Source: Edolisoma coerulescens
Taxonomy: Eukaryota; Chordata; Aves; Passeriformes; Campephagidae
DNA: 64,000 nt
Direction of reading: 5' to 3'
Assembly: GCA_013397115.1 (NCBI GenBank)
Contig: VWZW01001369.1
Coordinates: 62,001-126,000 of the forward strand
The notes under the pieces were generated by a model. It had not been told where the DNA came from and ran no database searches. It saw only the letters and a list, made by a program, of their open reading frames with translations. Made by a program: the position numbers and the translations under genes. This document shows positions 1 to 13,300 of this stretch, piece after piece (position 1 is the first letter of the stretch; every line of letters starts with the position of its first letter).

Positions 1-1247
1 ACAAAGATATCTTGTCAATCTTGAAAACGGTCACATCTTAAAATACAGACATGCTGTATTTAAGGTAGTTTAATAAACTATGATGCTGTTTTCAGTTACA
101 ATAAATTATTTAGCATGGAATTATCAAGTTCTTTTTAAAAAAGATCCTATCAGATGATTTCAAAAAGTGCGGCACACTGACTTTAAGAGCTAAGCTTTCT
201 CTGTCTAGCCAAGCATCCTATGTAAAAGTTTGACTGACATGGAATTTTGGGCTATATGAAGAAAGCAGTGCCATGTGGTTGATACTCAGCACATGAATTT
301 TACTTGACCAGAAAGAAATTATTGGCACTAATTAGCTGCAGCTGCAGTTACAACAGGCTGATAACTTTTGGGTTTCTAAGTATCTCTAATACAAAAAAAA
401 CCCTTCTCCAATCATGTGAGCAGTTGTATTCTAGATTTAGAATACAGTCATTTATAGCATAAGCTATAAATTTATAGCAAATATATTTATAGCAAAAAGT
501 GTGAAAAAATAGTATGATAAATACAGAAGTGTTACATTTGAAAACACCAAACTCTTCCTTTCCAGAAAATGTGAGTTTGTCTTTTGAACTTAGACTGATC
601 TTAACCAAATGCAACATTTGTTTCCTTATAAAGAAGGGTTTTCTTGGCAGCAGATAAGAGAATATTTTTTTTTCTGCAAAGAAGTGGAAACTTTTTTGCA
701 AATCAAAAAGTAAGTAAATCCACAAACAAATAAATATATTCTACCTATAAAATCTTAATTTTACTTTTCATGTTTTAGAGTTACCAGATCCAAACAAAAA
801 CTATGCATTTTACACAACTTATTAAAATGTACGATAAAATATGACCAGAAAATAGTATTAAACTGTTAAGTGCAAAATCTTTTGAACTGCCCCACTGTTA
901 CGCCTTTGGGAACAAGAAATACACTCTAAGTCTGTGGATTTTTAAAACAAAATCTAGTGCAGAATATGGTAGCATGTTGTCTATTTCCTTTGAAGTTTTA
1001 AACACCATCACTACAACCCACATGAACAGAAACTGTGAGTTAGGAAAACGACAGACAGCTAAAAATCCTCAAAATGTTTCAGAATTTTTCAAGACTTTCC
1101 CATTCAGATGCCAAATGAAACAATTCCTTGTAAATAAATCATACAGAAGTTAGCATACGCTACAGCAACTGTCTAAATGGTGAAAATAGGAAATAAAAAT
1201 GACAAATTTTTTAAACATATTTTAAAGTAACGAAATAAAAGTAATAC
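1..1247 (-). other. AKAP9 intron 16, partial
   Basis: This is AT-rich intronic sequence running off the left edge. I looked on the minus strand for the next family motif (VIVSMSIAFA) and saw no candidate exon. Open frames here have no coding character. Confidence 0.8.
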
Positions 1248-1340
1248 CTTTGCTACTTCTTCTTCTAACCTTTCTTGGTACTGCTTTTGTAGTAATTGAA
1301 CAACATCCAGATCATTCTGAATTCCAGTCTCCCTACCAAG
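1248..1340 (-). CDS. AKAP9: AKAP9 exon 16, residues 1443-1473, last exon in window
   Basis: Acceptor TTTCTTACAG and donor GTATTA bound 93 nt, phase 0. It ends VVQLLQKQYQERLEEEVAK, matching the family VKLLEKQYQEQLEEEVAK. In the family the following residues (VIVSMSIAFA) complete a helix that, as I recall, is the N-terminal PKA RII-binding site of Yotiao. Here that half must lie on an exon beyond the left edge. Confidence 0.94.
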
Positions 1341-4300
1341 CTGTAAGAAAAACATGAAATCTCAGATCATGTATTTGTGATTTTATTTCATTAGTTTCAA
1401 GTTTCAATCGGGCAAGAGATTTTTTTTCCTCACACAAATCACATCATTTTGTACCACAACACAGAAGAACTGGGTAAAAGACTTTGCCTTGTTTCTGCTT
1501 CAAAATGAATTTTAAAAGTTGAGTTTGCAACAACTCTTCTTGCAGCACTATTTGAGATGCCAAATGCAGTGAAACCAGCTCAGGAAGCACAGAATCACAG
1601 TACTAAACAACACCACTATTTTGGAAAACACTGAATTTTTGAGCCAGGTTTACAGCATTCCTAGGGGAGGAATGCATGGGGTCTTTCCCACTTGCACTTG
1701 GTCTCTTAAAATCTTTGGGATTACTTTTCCAAAATTTCTCCTAGACTGTGCAGTGTGTACTACAAAAGTACTGGGATGTCACTTAAATTGCTCCTTTCAT
1801 AACTCATGTTTAAATAAAAGTCACAATATTTTAAAGATTCCTGAAGAAATCCCAGAATTTGAACACTAATTCTCTTCTACTTTAGTAAGAGGCAGCCAAT
1901 AGAAATCTCGTTTCAGAGATAAAAAAAAGAAGAAAAATTTAAACCCAGCATCAATAAAGCATGTTTTATTGATCATAATTCCCAGATACGCTTTTCAATT
2001 TCATCTTAGAACCCAAAGCATCTAGATTATGTCACTCTTATATATATTAGCTGTCAACTGAGTTAATACCATACCTCTAATGCTTTATCTGTTCTTTTCT
2101 GATGAAGATTTTCTGTGCACTTTACTTTCCTGAAGACTTCTTTTAATTTTCTTTCTGAATCTGTGGATACACTAAAAAGGTACAAAAAGCAGAGAGGGGA
2201 AATAATAATTTAAAAAAAAAAAAATCGGTATTTCATTGCCCATGACTTGGTGAAAACCAGAATCTGTTAAGTGGACCTAAACTTCACCACAAGCTTTATT
2301 ACTACCTATCATTCTAGAAAATAATTGATTTCAGGCAACTACAGCCACACAAGATGCCTTTAGATGTGAAGGATAGTGCCTGGAGAGGATTAAATGTGGT
2401 CTACTGAAGTTTTGAAATTACTGCTATAAAGCTCATACACGTGAAATTACTTCTATACATTATTCCATTTATCAAATCTTCCTCTATTAACTACAAATGC
2501 TGCACTACTTAATTTGCAATGTTTACGTCATTTCTTTATAGGACTCTTAACAACTCCTGAAGGAACAAAACTACAGAAGAGCAGTATGTTTACACAGAAC
2601 TTCTCGAATTCTGGAGTAAAACACATAGCTTTACACGAATGGTTATCTGAAACACTTCTTTAACAAGCGCAAAGTTATAACCATCATAAAACTGGTTAAT
2701 ACCTTGTGTGGTCAGAGGATACCCCAGCGATCTGAAGCTTATCCTGCAGACGAACAATCTCTGTAGTGTACCTCTCCTGACTTTCCTTCAGCTGCTGCTG
2801 GAAATAGGACCGGAGGTGTTCCAGTTCTTGAGCATGCTGCTCCTCAAGTTGTTTTTTAAGGTTCCCTATCTCCTTCGAACAGTATTCTTGAATTGTAGGA
2901 TCTACATATAGGTTATTTGAAGCAGGGGGTGAGAAAGAAAGAAAGAAAGAAAGAATGTACATTAACTTCTTCACAAATATTTAGCAGTGGTGGACTGAAC
3001 AATTAATGTAGTTAAAAACAAAATTCTGACACCCTATCAACTATTTTTCCATAACAAAGAATGATAACCTAATCTTCCATTTTGCAAAATAATATCTGAT
3101 ATCGGTAACAAATTTTTATTGTGGAAAACTAAAAAACACTAAACCAAAAATGTATCACAGAATATAATTCTGAAATATTTTACAGAATTAAGAAAATCAG
3201 AGTACTGTACGACAAAATCTGAAAAAATCTCTTATGTTCAAGCTGTAGTAAGATATCAATCAGTTAAAATTAAAAGTCATTGTCTTTTCTTTCTTTCTGA
3301 ATATACATACATTAAAAATAGTATATACATCTTTTTACCCATTAGACTCTGCGAAGGAGTCTGCAGACTTTCCTTTCCTATTTCCAGATGGATAGGTTCC
3401 TCTTTTTTCCTCCTTTCTGAAGAAGACAGCCATGGTTCTTTGATCTAAATAATAATCAAGTAAATGCAATCAACCACGATTTCTCTAGTAGTAGCACAAA
3501 TATATTATATCCAGTGCTGCACTCCCAGTATGAAAGAGAAATGGACATACTGGCATGAGGTCAGCAGAGAGTTACAAAGGAGATGGGAGGCTTGGAGCAT
3601 TTGTTGTACAGGGAGAGGTTGGAAGAGCTGGGCATGTTTAACCTGAAGAAGACAAAGTTGCCCACCCGGCTTGTGAAGTATCAAAATTCAGCTGGAACCC
3701 AGTTCTTGGCAACCTTTTCTAGCTGACACTGCTTTGTGCGAGGGGCAGGATTAGATGAACTGCAGAGGTGTCTCCTAACCTCAACAATTCTGTGACATGG
3801 ACAGCAGCTGTCTCCATTTTCTCAAATTGTTCCCTTGCTCTGCCACTCAACCAGGATACAAAAACACACTTTCAAACACTTCCTCACTCATGGAGAAGGA
3901 ATTCATGCAACAGAGAAAATTCAAATGCCCCTATACTCTATGCTATAAAAGTTTACCTGTTTAGACTCCGCCATTAGCTGTGTTTGAAGTGCTCTCAGCC
4001 TGCTGTATTCTTCCATTATCTTGCGTAGAAGTGCATCCATACGTTCTTGCACAGTTAAATTACACAAAGAACCAGGGACTTTAAAAAAAGAAAACAAACA
4101 TTTTACCATAAATTTTAATACAAGTGATTTGTTCACAAGTTCTCCCCTGAAGAATTGTCTGATAAGCATTACAAAATACCGAAACAAGTGAAGCCCTTCC
4201 AGATCTTGAATGCATTTTTAATTGTATTGATACACAAGGTTTTTTTTGTAGGGCTATTAGCTTCTTCTACAAAAGGAGAAAGAGGAAGAGAAAAACCCCA

Positions 4301-7300
4301 GATAAACACCTTTTTCCACCAATATCCACTAAAATGAAAACATAATAAAAATAAAGTGGTTCAGAATGATGAGGAAATCTCTATAACATCTATTCAAGCA
4401 AATGGCAAAACTGACAGTCTGAAATACTTTAAATAAGTACTTTTAACCAGCATGATAGCACAAAGTCATTACCTTGAGCTTGACCTCTGTGTACTGGTAA
4501 TTCTATACTCAGTTTTTCTTTCACAGCAGGCTTACAGAAAATATCCTGCTCCCTGTCACCAGCTTCTACAGCAGCTGAAGAATGTTCATTTTGACTGCCA
4601 CACAAAACCTGTACAACAAATGAAACAAAGCAAAAAGTAAACCATTTGTTACTATTTTATCAATCACAATTCACATAGAAAACGAGAGAAATAGGGAAGT
4701 AGTATTTTGTGAGCATTAACTTCTGTGAAAATGGTGGCATAAATGTTCTGTTGAATCATAAGAACCTAGACAATCTTTAAAATTCCTGATAAAAGAAACA
4801 GGTATGAAAAGACTTTTCAGCTAAAGCATAAATGCATATGTCTTCAAATCATTATTTAATTTGGAACTGCCAAGTATTAAAATCTTGTAGAGAAAGGCCT
4901 CCTTTATTAATGTGGAAAGCAAATTTACATTGTAAATGTCTCATTCTCATAAGCTGCAATTTTACTTCGAAGACAAATTCCCTACAGCAGGAATTTGTAT
5001 CTTTTCAGGGATTACAGTTCATCTAGCTCCTTAAGTGCTGAACAAATCAGATAAAAGGGTATGGCATAAAAAAGCAAGTAATGAACAGAATACCCTACGT
5101 TTGCTGGTGCTATGTGGTCAGCAGAACACTGCCATATTCACAACGGGCAGGCAAACAGAAGATTTATCCATATGATTTCTGAAGATAAGTGATACTTAAA
5201 AAGAAACCGCTTGCTCAAAGCACAGTGGGATTCCTTATTTAAAGACTTTGTACTCAAAAAAAACCAAGTTCAACTTACAAAAGTAAAACCATAATTTCTC
5301 TGACTGCTCAACAACGAATCATAGAAATAGGCAGCATTTTTCATACTGTGAAGTAATTCACGCCAAGGACTCTCATTCAGCTGCTACTTTCTGTGAGCCA
5401 TCATGGAGTCCTGCTTAATCTCTCCTATGCTGGATCTCAAGTTAAAAAGTTCTGCTATTCACTTACCCAAAAAGGTATTGAAAAAAGTTCAACAAAGAAG
5501 GAAAAAAACCCCACAAACCACAAACCCCATCCATTAGAAGTATTTTAGACTTGAAACCCATGGTTTATAATGAGTGACAAAAGCAGCTAAATTTATCTAG
5601 AAATAACTCTAATAAGTAACTCAATTGATGGTCAAAAATTACCTGTAAGTGCCATCAATTACTATTACTCTACAAAAAAAGATATGGCAAATTATTATTA
5701 TGGGTGGCTGATATTAGAATAAAGACTAAATACAAGCTTCAATTGTTGACTATAATGTTTATTTACTAAAAACGATACAGACAGTAATTTTTTTAGTTTG
5801 TTTGACACTTTTAAGTCTTTGAAAGATAAGCTGCAGCTAAGAAAGAAATTATTATCTTATTGCAGATATGAGAGGTGACGTTCTGTGCCTCAGTATGTGC
5901 GTAACATCAGATTCTTGAATCAAAAACATATATCCAGAGACAAAGAGAAAGGAAAAAAGTACTTCCAAACTAGTAGAGATGAGATCAACATTAGCTAGAA
6001 GCTTAAGACTATGTTTAGACAAAAGACTTGTCCGGACAAGGACAGAAACCAGTTTAGGAAAAAAAATACAAAACCCTTTGCAATGCTATTTTGGAAGCCT
6101 AGGTTTAGCAGTCTCTATTTTGAGATCAATGAAAAGAAAAAAGCTGCAAAGGAAACCTGCAAAAATAATGTGGAAAAATATGATGACTCACAGTAATCAT
6201 CATTTTTTGTCTTCCAAATTTTCATTTTAAAAAAGGCTTTTTGTTAAGTCTTACCTGAGCCATCCTGGAACATTCCTCAGTTACAGCTTCATTCAGTTTT
6301 TCTATAAGTCGTTGTGTAGATTTCCCTTCATCATCTATGAATACAAATTATTCATATTATTTTTAAACTCCAGAAGCACAACAACTTTTCAAAGGCCTAA
6401 TTCCCTGCCTCAGCGAGGCTGCCTCTTCAGTTTGAAGAAGGGCATGTTTTTTTTTTGTTCTCCTCTTTATTGTTCCAACACATGGACAGTTTCAATTATT
6501 ACAGTTGAGCTGCCCGTTCTAGAGGAGCAAGACATAAGAAATGGCTTTGTGTATTAGTGACCTCCAGAAGGATAAAACTGTACTGGAGGGAGAAGAATTT
6601 ATGCAAAGAAGTTAAACAAGGGCAAAACATGGGATAACAGAAAAAGCTGGGATAGAAAACCATCATGGTAACATAAAAGCTCACTGAGGCAAAAAGTAGT
6701 ACCAAAGTTTACCTAAAGTATGCAGGGAGTCAATGCATCAATTCAAAGAAAAGAGAAAAGAACAAGTCCAAAAATACTTTTCTGATGCATTTGCTTATTT
6801 CACCTTACAGGTGAATCAATTATATAGTTCTTCGCAATTAACTGAGCTAATACAAACAGCAAACAATGAGTTGTAATACTTTTGATTCCTTATTTTCTAA
6901 TATACTTTTTTTTTTCAAGTTACCTAAGTAATAGACTACATATACTGGGTAAACAATTTGTTAAAAAACCACTTCAAAATGTTCTATAAAACAATTTATT
7001 GGACAGCTAGATGCATAAACTCTGGTGCTTGTTTGGTTGGGGTTTTTTAAGACACTATTTATCACATAGAGCTTCATTCTCATAATATTGGTCAAGTTAC
7101 CTGCTTGTTGAAATTTCACAGTCTGGAGCTCCAGTTGATGCATTCTTTTAAGATCATTCACCTCTTGTAGATGACTATGAACAAGTTCCTCTTTAAGACT
7201 GCAAAGTGCACTCTCTTTTTCTGCTTTCAAGGACTCACGAACCTGGTCTACATGAGCTGAATAAACCAGGGATAGGCAAATCCGCTGTGCTTCCATTTGT

Positions 7301-10300
7301 AGTTGTAAATCAGTCTTTCAATAAAAAGACACAATTCAAAAAGAGTGAGAAACACGAATATAGAAAGACCCATCTTTGGAAACTTCTGAGATTAATAATG
7401 TGCTGAATGGAATGCTGTATATATGGTATGCATAAAGTAAATTTAGTGTATGCATAGTTTGGAAAATTGAGTTTTAACAAAATAGTAAGACACTTCTTCA
7501 ACTTAAAATAAAAATCAAATTAAAATCAACAAAACGCTTCAATTCATCAATACGCTTCAATTCCTATTTTCCAGCAATAAAATCCCAATGACTTTTAACC
7601 CAGTAAAGCAACAGCAATATCACTACTAATGGTGTAGTTAAGAAAGTGTACTCCAAACACAGAGAAAAGATTGTATTATTAGCAGACCTTAAAAATATTG
7701 ATTTCCAAGACTTGTAGTTCTAGTCTGCACTTTGGGGATGTTATTACTAAAGAAAAAAGATGTTTGGGATATGCCAACAGAGAGCTGCTTAGAGCTGAAG
7801 TTTGAAAAGGTTTTTAGACAGCTCTGGACCACAATGATTTTTAGTTGTATGGCAGGAAATTGAAAGACCCTTATCACAGCCTTAAAAAAACAAAACAACC
7901 AACCAACCAACCAACCAAAAAAGCCTAAACCAAACCATCACAAAGCTAAACCTCTTTTTTATAATCTCACAACTGTTTCCAATGTGGCTTTACTTGTGAT
8001 TTTATTTCTTAGGAAATGAATGAACTACAACACAATATTAGGCAGTTGGTGGTATTAGTTCACTGTCAGGTGGACTTCTATAACATGAAAAAAAAATCTA
8101 AGAAAGTAGAAGTCTGCTTAACATGTATTTCCACAGAACACTTAGTTGCATACATCTTGCAGCATGCTATTGAGCTTCACCAGCGTATATAAATTTAAAT
8201 TTATATACAGATTTACGATTCCACCACCTAATCAAATACCAGTAACTCAGTACTTAGCTATTTACATTGACAAATAACAATCCTTTTCATATCACTTACA
8301 ATTAATTTCCAATATCAAGAAATACAAGCAAAATTGCTCCAGCAAAACTTAAGAGAACAGTTAGAATCACATAATATGCGTTCTCATTATCACATCCAGA
8401 TACATTTCTTAAGAAGTGATAACCACACAAACACAAAAAAATTGATAACGTAATATTAGTATTTCATAAGTTTGATATTTCAAGAGTTTGGTCAAAGATG
8501 ACTGATGAAGTTTCATTATTTTTTATATTGTTTGAATGAGTAGAGAACTGAAAAAACTAATCACAGAATAAAAAATTATGTCCAAAATAAATTTTCTCCT
8601 TAAGCAAGTGAAATGCTGCATCAAAATCTGAAGTGCTCTGGTAGTTCTTATATTTTTGTTGTTGCTGTTGATTTAACTAAATGTAAGGGAAGAGTATTTT
8701 TTCCATTCAAAAAGCATCCTCATACACATTGACTATGATTGTAATTCTGGCCATTCACGCAACCCCTTTCAACCACTGGTCACACTGACACACACACGTA
8801 TACTTCAAAGCAGCCAACTGGAAAAAATATGATGCAAATTTTCAAGTGTGAGCTCCTACAAATTTTTGTAGTTAAAGTAATTTCTATACTGTTTAATGTA
8901 ACATACCTGTTCTGATTTTAAGGCATCCACTTGCTGCTGAAGGTTATTTTCACTCTGTGTAATGGCTATTAATGATGTTTCCTCCATCAGCCTGTCTGGT
9001 GTCCCATGCAAATGTTCCACAAGAGACTGCTGTTCTGGTTTCAGCATTTGCTGGACCTCCTTTCTTTTTGTTACCTCATGACTGCAGTCTTTACCAGAAC
9101 TTATATTACCTCTTAAATTTATTCCTTCATCAGCTTTACTCCTTGAACCAGGGGATTTATTCCTACTTTCAGATGCTGGAATAGCAGTCTTTAGAGATTT
9201 TCCTTTAGAGCGTTTTGTCTTAGAGTCATTACTACCACTATTTGTTCTCTGAACACGACTAATTGTTACTTCTAGTTCTTTACATTTTACTAGAATTTGC
9301 TCTTTTTCATCTTTTAAGGATTTGACTTCTTCATTTAAATGACAGATTTCACTATCCTTTGACTTTAATTGTTCAGAGAGATCAGAAAGTTTCAAGGATA
9401 ATTCCACTTTCTCACGCTGAGTAACCTGAAGCTTTTCCATAAGTTCTGTTGCATCTTTCTCAACAACTTCTCCAGCCTCAAATATGTCTTCCCTGGACAC
9501 CTTTATTTCTTTACTCCCTTCAAAACCAGAGGGTTTAGTTTTAAATAAAACTGGTCTATTGCTTTGTAAGTGGCAGAGTTTTTCATTCAAAGCTTTGATT
9601 TTGCTTTTATATTCAGCTTCCTGCTTTTTCTTGTTCTCTTCTAACTCAGTTTTTGCCTTCAGAAGACTTGCACATTCTTCCTGCACTTCTTTATAACTAG
9701 CTTCAAGTTTTTTCTCAGTCAATGAAAAGGCACTCTTCTGCCTTTCAGTATCCTCTTGGAGGATACTGTTTTGGTTTTTAAGTTGCTCGTTTTCAGTAAT
9801 CAGCTTTTCTATTCTTTTTTGCAAATCCAAAATTTCTGTCTTAGAGCTAACACTACTGTTACAAAGTATGTTTTCTTCAGAGCTTACCAACATATTTTTT
9901 AATTTCTCTTCTAGAGTTTTGTTTTCTCCCTTAAGAACATTATTTTGTGTTTCTAGTTCTGAACATTTTTTTTGAAGGCTATCTTCTCTCTCCCTCATTT
10001 GTTCCTGCATCAACTCAGTCTTAAGCTGCAGCTCTTGTATTTCTTGTTCAAGGGTACCCTTCTCTTTTTCTTCTTGCCTAAGCACTTCAATCTCCTTCTC
10101 CAGTTCATGGATTTGAAGTGTCATCTCTTCAGATTTAGAATTTACAATAGACTGCTGTAAATCTTTCAGGTTCGTAATCTCTAGTATCAACTGATTTTGC
10201 TTTGTGATTAAGTTGTCCTTTTCATATTGCATGGCTTCTATCTTCTGACTCATTTCATTTTGTACTTCATCTAACTGCTGTTTATGGTGCATATTCAAGT

Positions 10301-13300
10301 TATGTTTAAGGCTTTCCATGTTCACCATGTGTGCTTCCTCTAAGTCTTCTTTAAGCCTGGAAAGTTCCTCTTCATGACTAAACAGAAGTTTTGTTCTCAG
10401 TCTCTCTAATTCTGCTTCTTGCGATTCTGCCATCCTGTCCAAAACAGCATCCTTCTCCCTTTCTAGCATTTCAAGTTTTATTTTGTAATTTGTGATTTCT
10501 GCCTCATGTTTTAATTCCAAATCCTTCCTAAATTCAGAGGCAGAAGCCAGCTGAGTTTTTAAATCTTCAATCACAAACTCGTATTTTTCAGCTTCATTTA
10601 ATCTACATTCCATATCCACTATAGTTTGCTTGGCTCTTTGAACCTGCTCTCTTGAAAAATTCAGTTCTTGAAGAAGATCTTCAATTCTAGTTTGTTGAAG
10701 AGATTTCTCTGTTGCAATAATTTCCATCTGTTGTGACAACTCTTGCTTTATTTTTTCCCTTTCCTTATCAGCATCTTGCAATTTCACATTCAATTCATTA
10801 ATTTTAATATTCATTAAATGAATTTGATCTTTATTAACATTCTCATGAAAACACAGATTTGAAGTTTTCTCCAATTCTACTTTTTGTTGCAAAAGACGCT
10901 GTTCTATTTCCACTGCATGTTGCTTAATTAATTCTTGCTTCATTTGTACAATCTGCTGGCCATGCATTTCATCTAATTCAGCCTGAAGTTGTGCCAGTCT
11001 CCTTTGTGTTTCTAATTCCATTTTTTGCACAATGTCAGCTTCAGACTGGCTGTCTTTGTAACATCGTTTCTGCAGTTCTTCCACAGTTCCCATTAATTGT
11101 TTTATTTCATCAGAACATTGTCTTTCTTTCTGTTTGTAGGTGGTAAGTTCAACTTTCATACTACTTATCTGCTGGTTCCTTAGTGAAATCTCTTCTTTCA
11201 ATTCTTCAAGTAATTTACTGACATCTGATAATTTTTCATTAAGCTGAAATGAATTTTTTTCCTCTTCTCCAAGTTTTGCTTCCAGCTCTTCAACTAATGC
11301 TTCTTTTTCTTGTAATCTACTCAAATCTTCTCCCTCTTTTTTCTGTTTTTCCTTTAAAAAAATGAGTAAAACCATGTTCTTATTTTTAGCTAATTATCTG
11401 AACATACAAGAACATTTACAGACTTAGCTATTTAATCTTTCTTAGAAGGCTAGTGATCATTTACAAAACATAAATACGAATTATTTGTTGACCTCATTTG
11501 CAGGTTTCCTGTACCCTTGGAAAAACTGAGAACCCCTATTCTACCCACGTCACCATGCCCCTCCCCAACTCTTTCCAACCCCCAGTGTCTCTATCACTTT
11601 TAACAACATTTAATTTTTTTAGGTGGTTTTAAAATGTTTTCCATGAAGGTTAATTAAAAAAAGTACATGAAGCAAAAAATTCTTTCTTTGCTTAATGCAG
11701 AGAAGAATGTTCAAGCAGGTAATTTAGAGGTTTTTTCCTAAAATAATGTCATTTATTGAAGGTGTTTTAACATACAGTACAGTTTCATAATGTGCTTTTT
11801 AAACATAAACAACTTTTTAAAACATAATACATAACACTGACATAAAATTTTCAGATTTAAATTATATACACATTATGTGTTAGTTAACAGAACCAGCGTC
11901 AAAAACTTAAAATCTTTGTATGCATTCTATGCAGCACACTCATTATCTGTGCTTTGGCTTTTTTATATCAAAGGAATTACAAAATCCTGGAAAGTGTTTA
12001 GGAAAAAAGATCTTTATAGTAAGGAACATACCATTTCATATGTTGTGATTTTCTCTTGAAGATGCATAATCTGCTCTTCAAATTCTTCATTCTTTTTTTG
12101 ATAATTCTTAAGCAGGCATTCTTGTTCTTCTAGCTGTTGCTGATGTGAAAGTATCTGTTGCTTGGCTTGCAACAAATCAGCAGCTGTGCAACTATGGCTG
12201 CTGTTCCTTAGGGCTTCGCTTGCCTGCAACTTGAATGTTAAAGAAATAAAACCTAAAATACATCAGGTTTTTCAAAAACAGCTTGTGCTACATACAGAAA
12301 TAGTGATCTTTACTTTCTTCTTCCACATCACAAACCCAAAGATTTCTAAGTTCTTTTGGAGGAAGTCAAACCTTATTCATTTGGGATGGCCAACCAATAT
12401 AAAAGTACTTCATATTAATTAAATATTCATAGTGAGCTAACATAGGACAGTAGCGTCTCAGATAGATCACTAACTAGTGGCAGAACTAGCTAGAATCCAA
12501 AATCAGATTTTTAATAATAAAATCTCAGCCTTCAGAATATAATCCACCTGAAGCTCAAAATAAGCATGAAATACTAATATATTCAACTGCAACACTGCAA
12601 GGTGTAGTCTGTGTGCCTACGGCACCTCAATCACCATGCTTTTTAGAAGAAATGTTTCTCTGAAGCTTCACTTTGTTATTTAAATTACCTTTTAATAACA
12701 CCCCAAAGGCAGCTTTTATCCAAAAATATAAGAAGGACTGGAGTGTGAAACTGTGGCCCATGGAAGTTGATGGCTGGATGTTTTGATTTCAAAGGGAACA
12801 TTTCTGCCCAAACCTCTGAGATTATGCAAGTGGTTTTCCCCAGGATAACTGCCATAATTCAGTATTTATCAGAAGCTATTACCACATAGTAGGAAAGAAA
12901 ACAGACTAATATTTATCATTTTATTGTTAATTATTACAATAAAACAAGTACTATAACAACAACTGCAGGACAGGAAAATGACTGCTGATCTATACTAAGA
13001 GACTGATTCTTAAAAAATGCACAAAAAACTTTTCTGCAGGAACTAGCTATTTATGGAGCCTCCAAAGTGACATCTATTTTCAAACCCAAATAAATGTTGG
13101 TAGCTGTATAACTTACATGCTGAAATTGAATTTGCAGTTTTTGACTTTGCTCAGTAAGCTCCAAGAACTCTCTCATGGTTTCATCCTTTTCCTTCCGTGC
13201 CTGCTGTAGGTTAGTAGTGAGCTGAGTGATAATGTCATCTCTTTTTTTGATAGCAGCTTCAAATTCTTGCAGCTATAAAAGATAAAATTTGAACTATTAA

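Noticed and set aside
348..725. 125-residue minus-strand open frame in intron 16
   Set aside because: It is Phe/Ile/Lys-rich translation of AT-rich intron, without splice sites in phase or family similarity.
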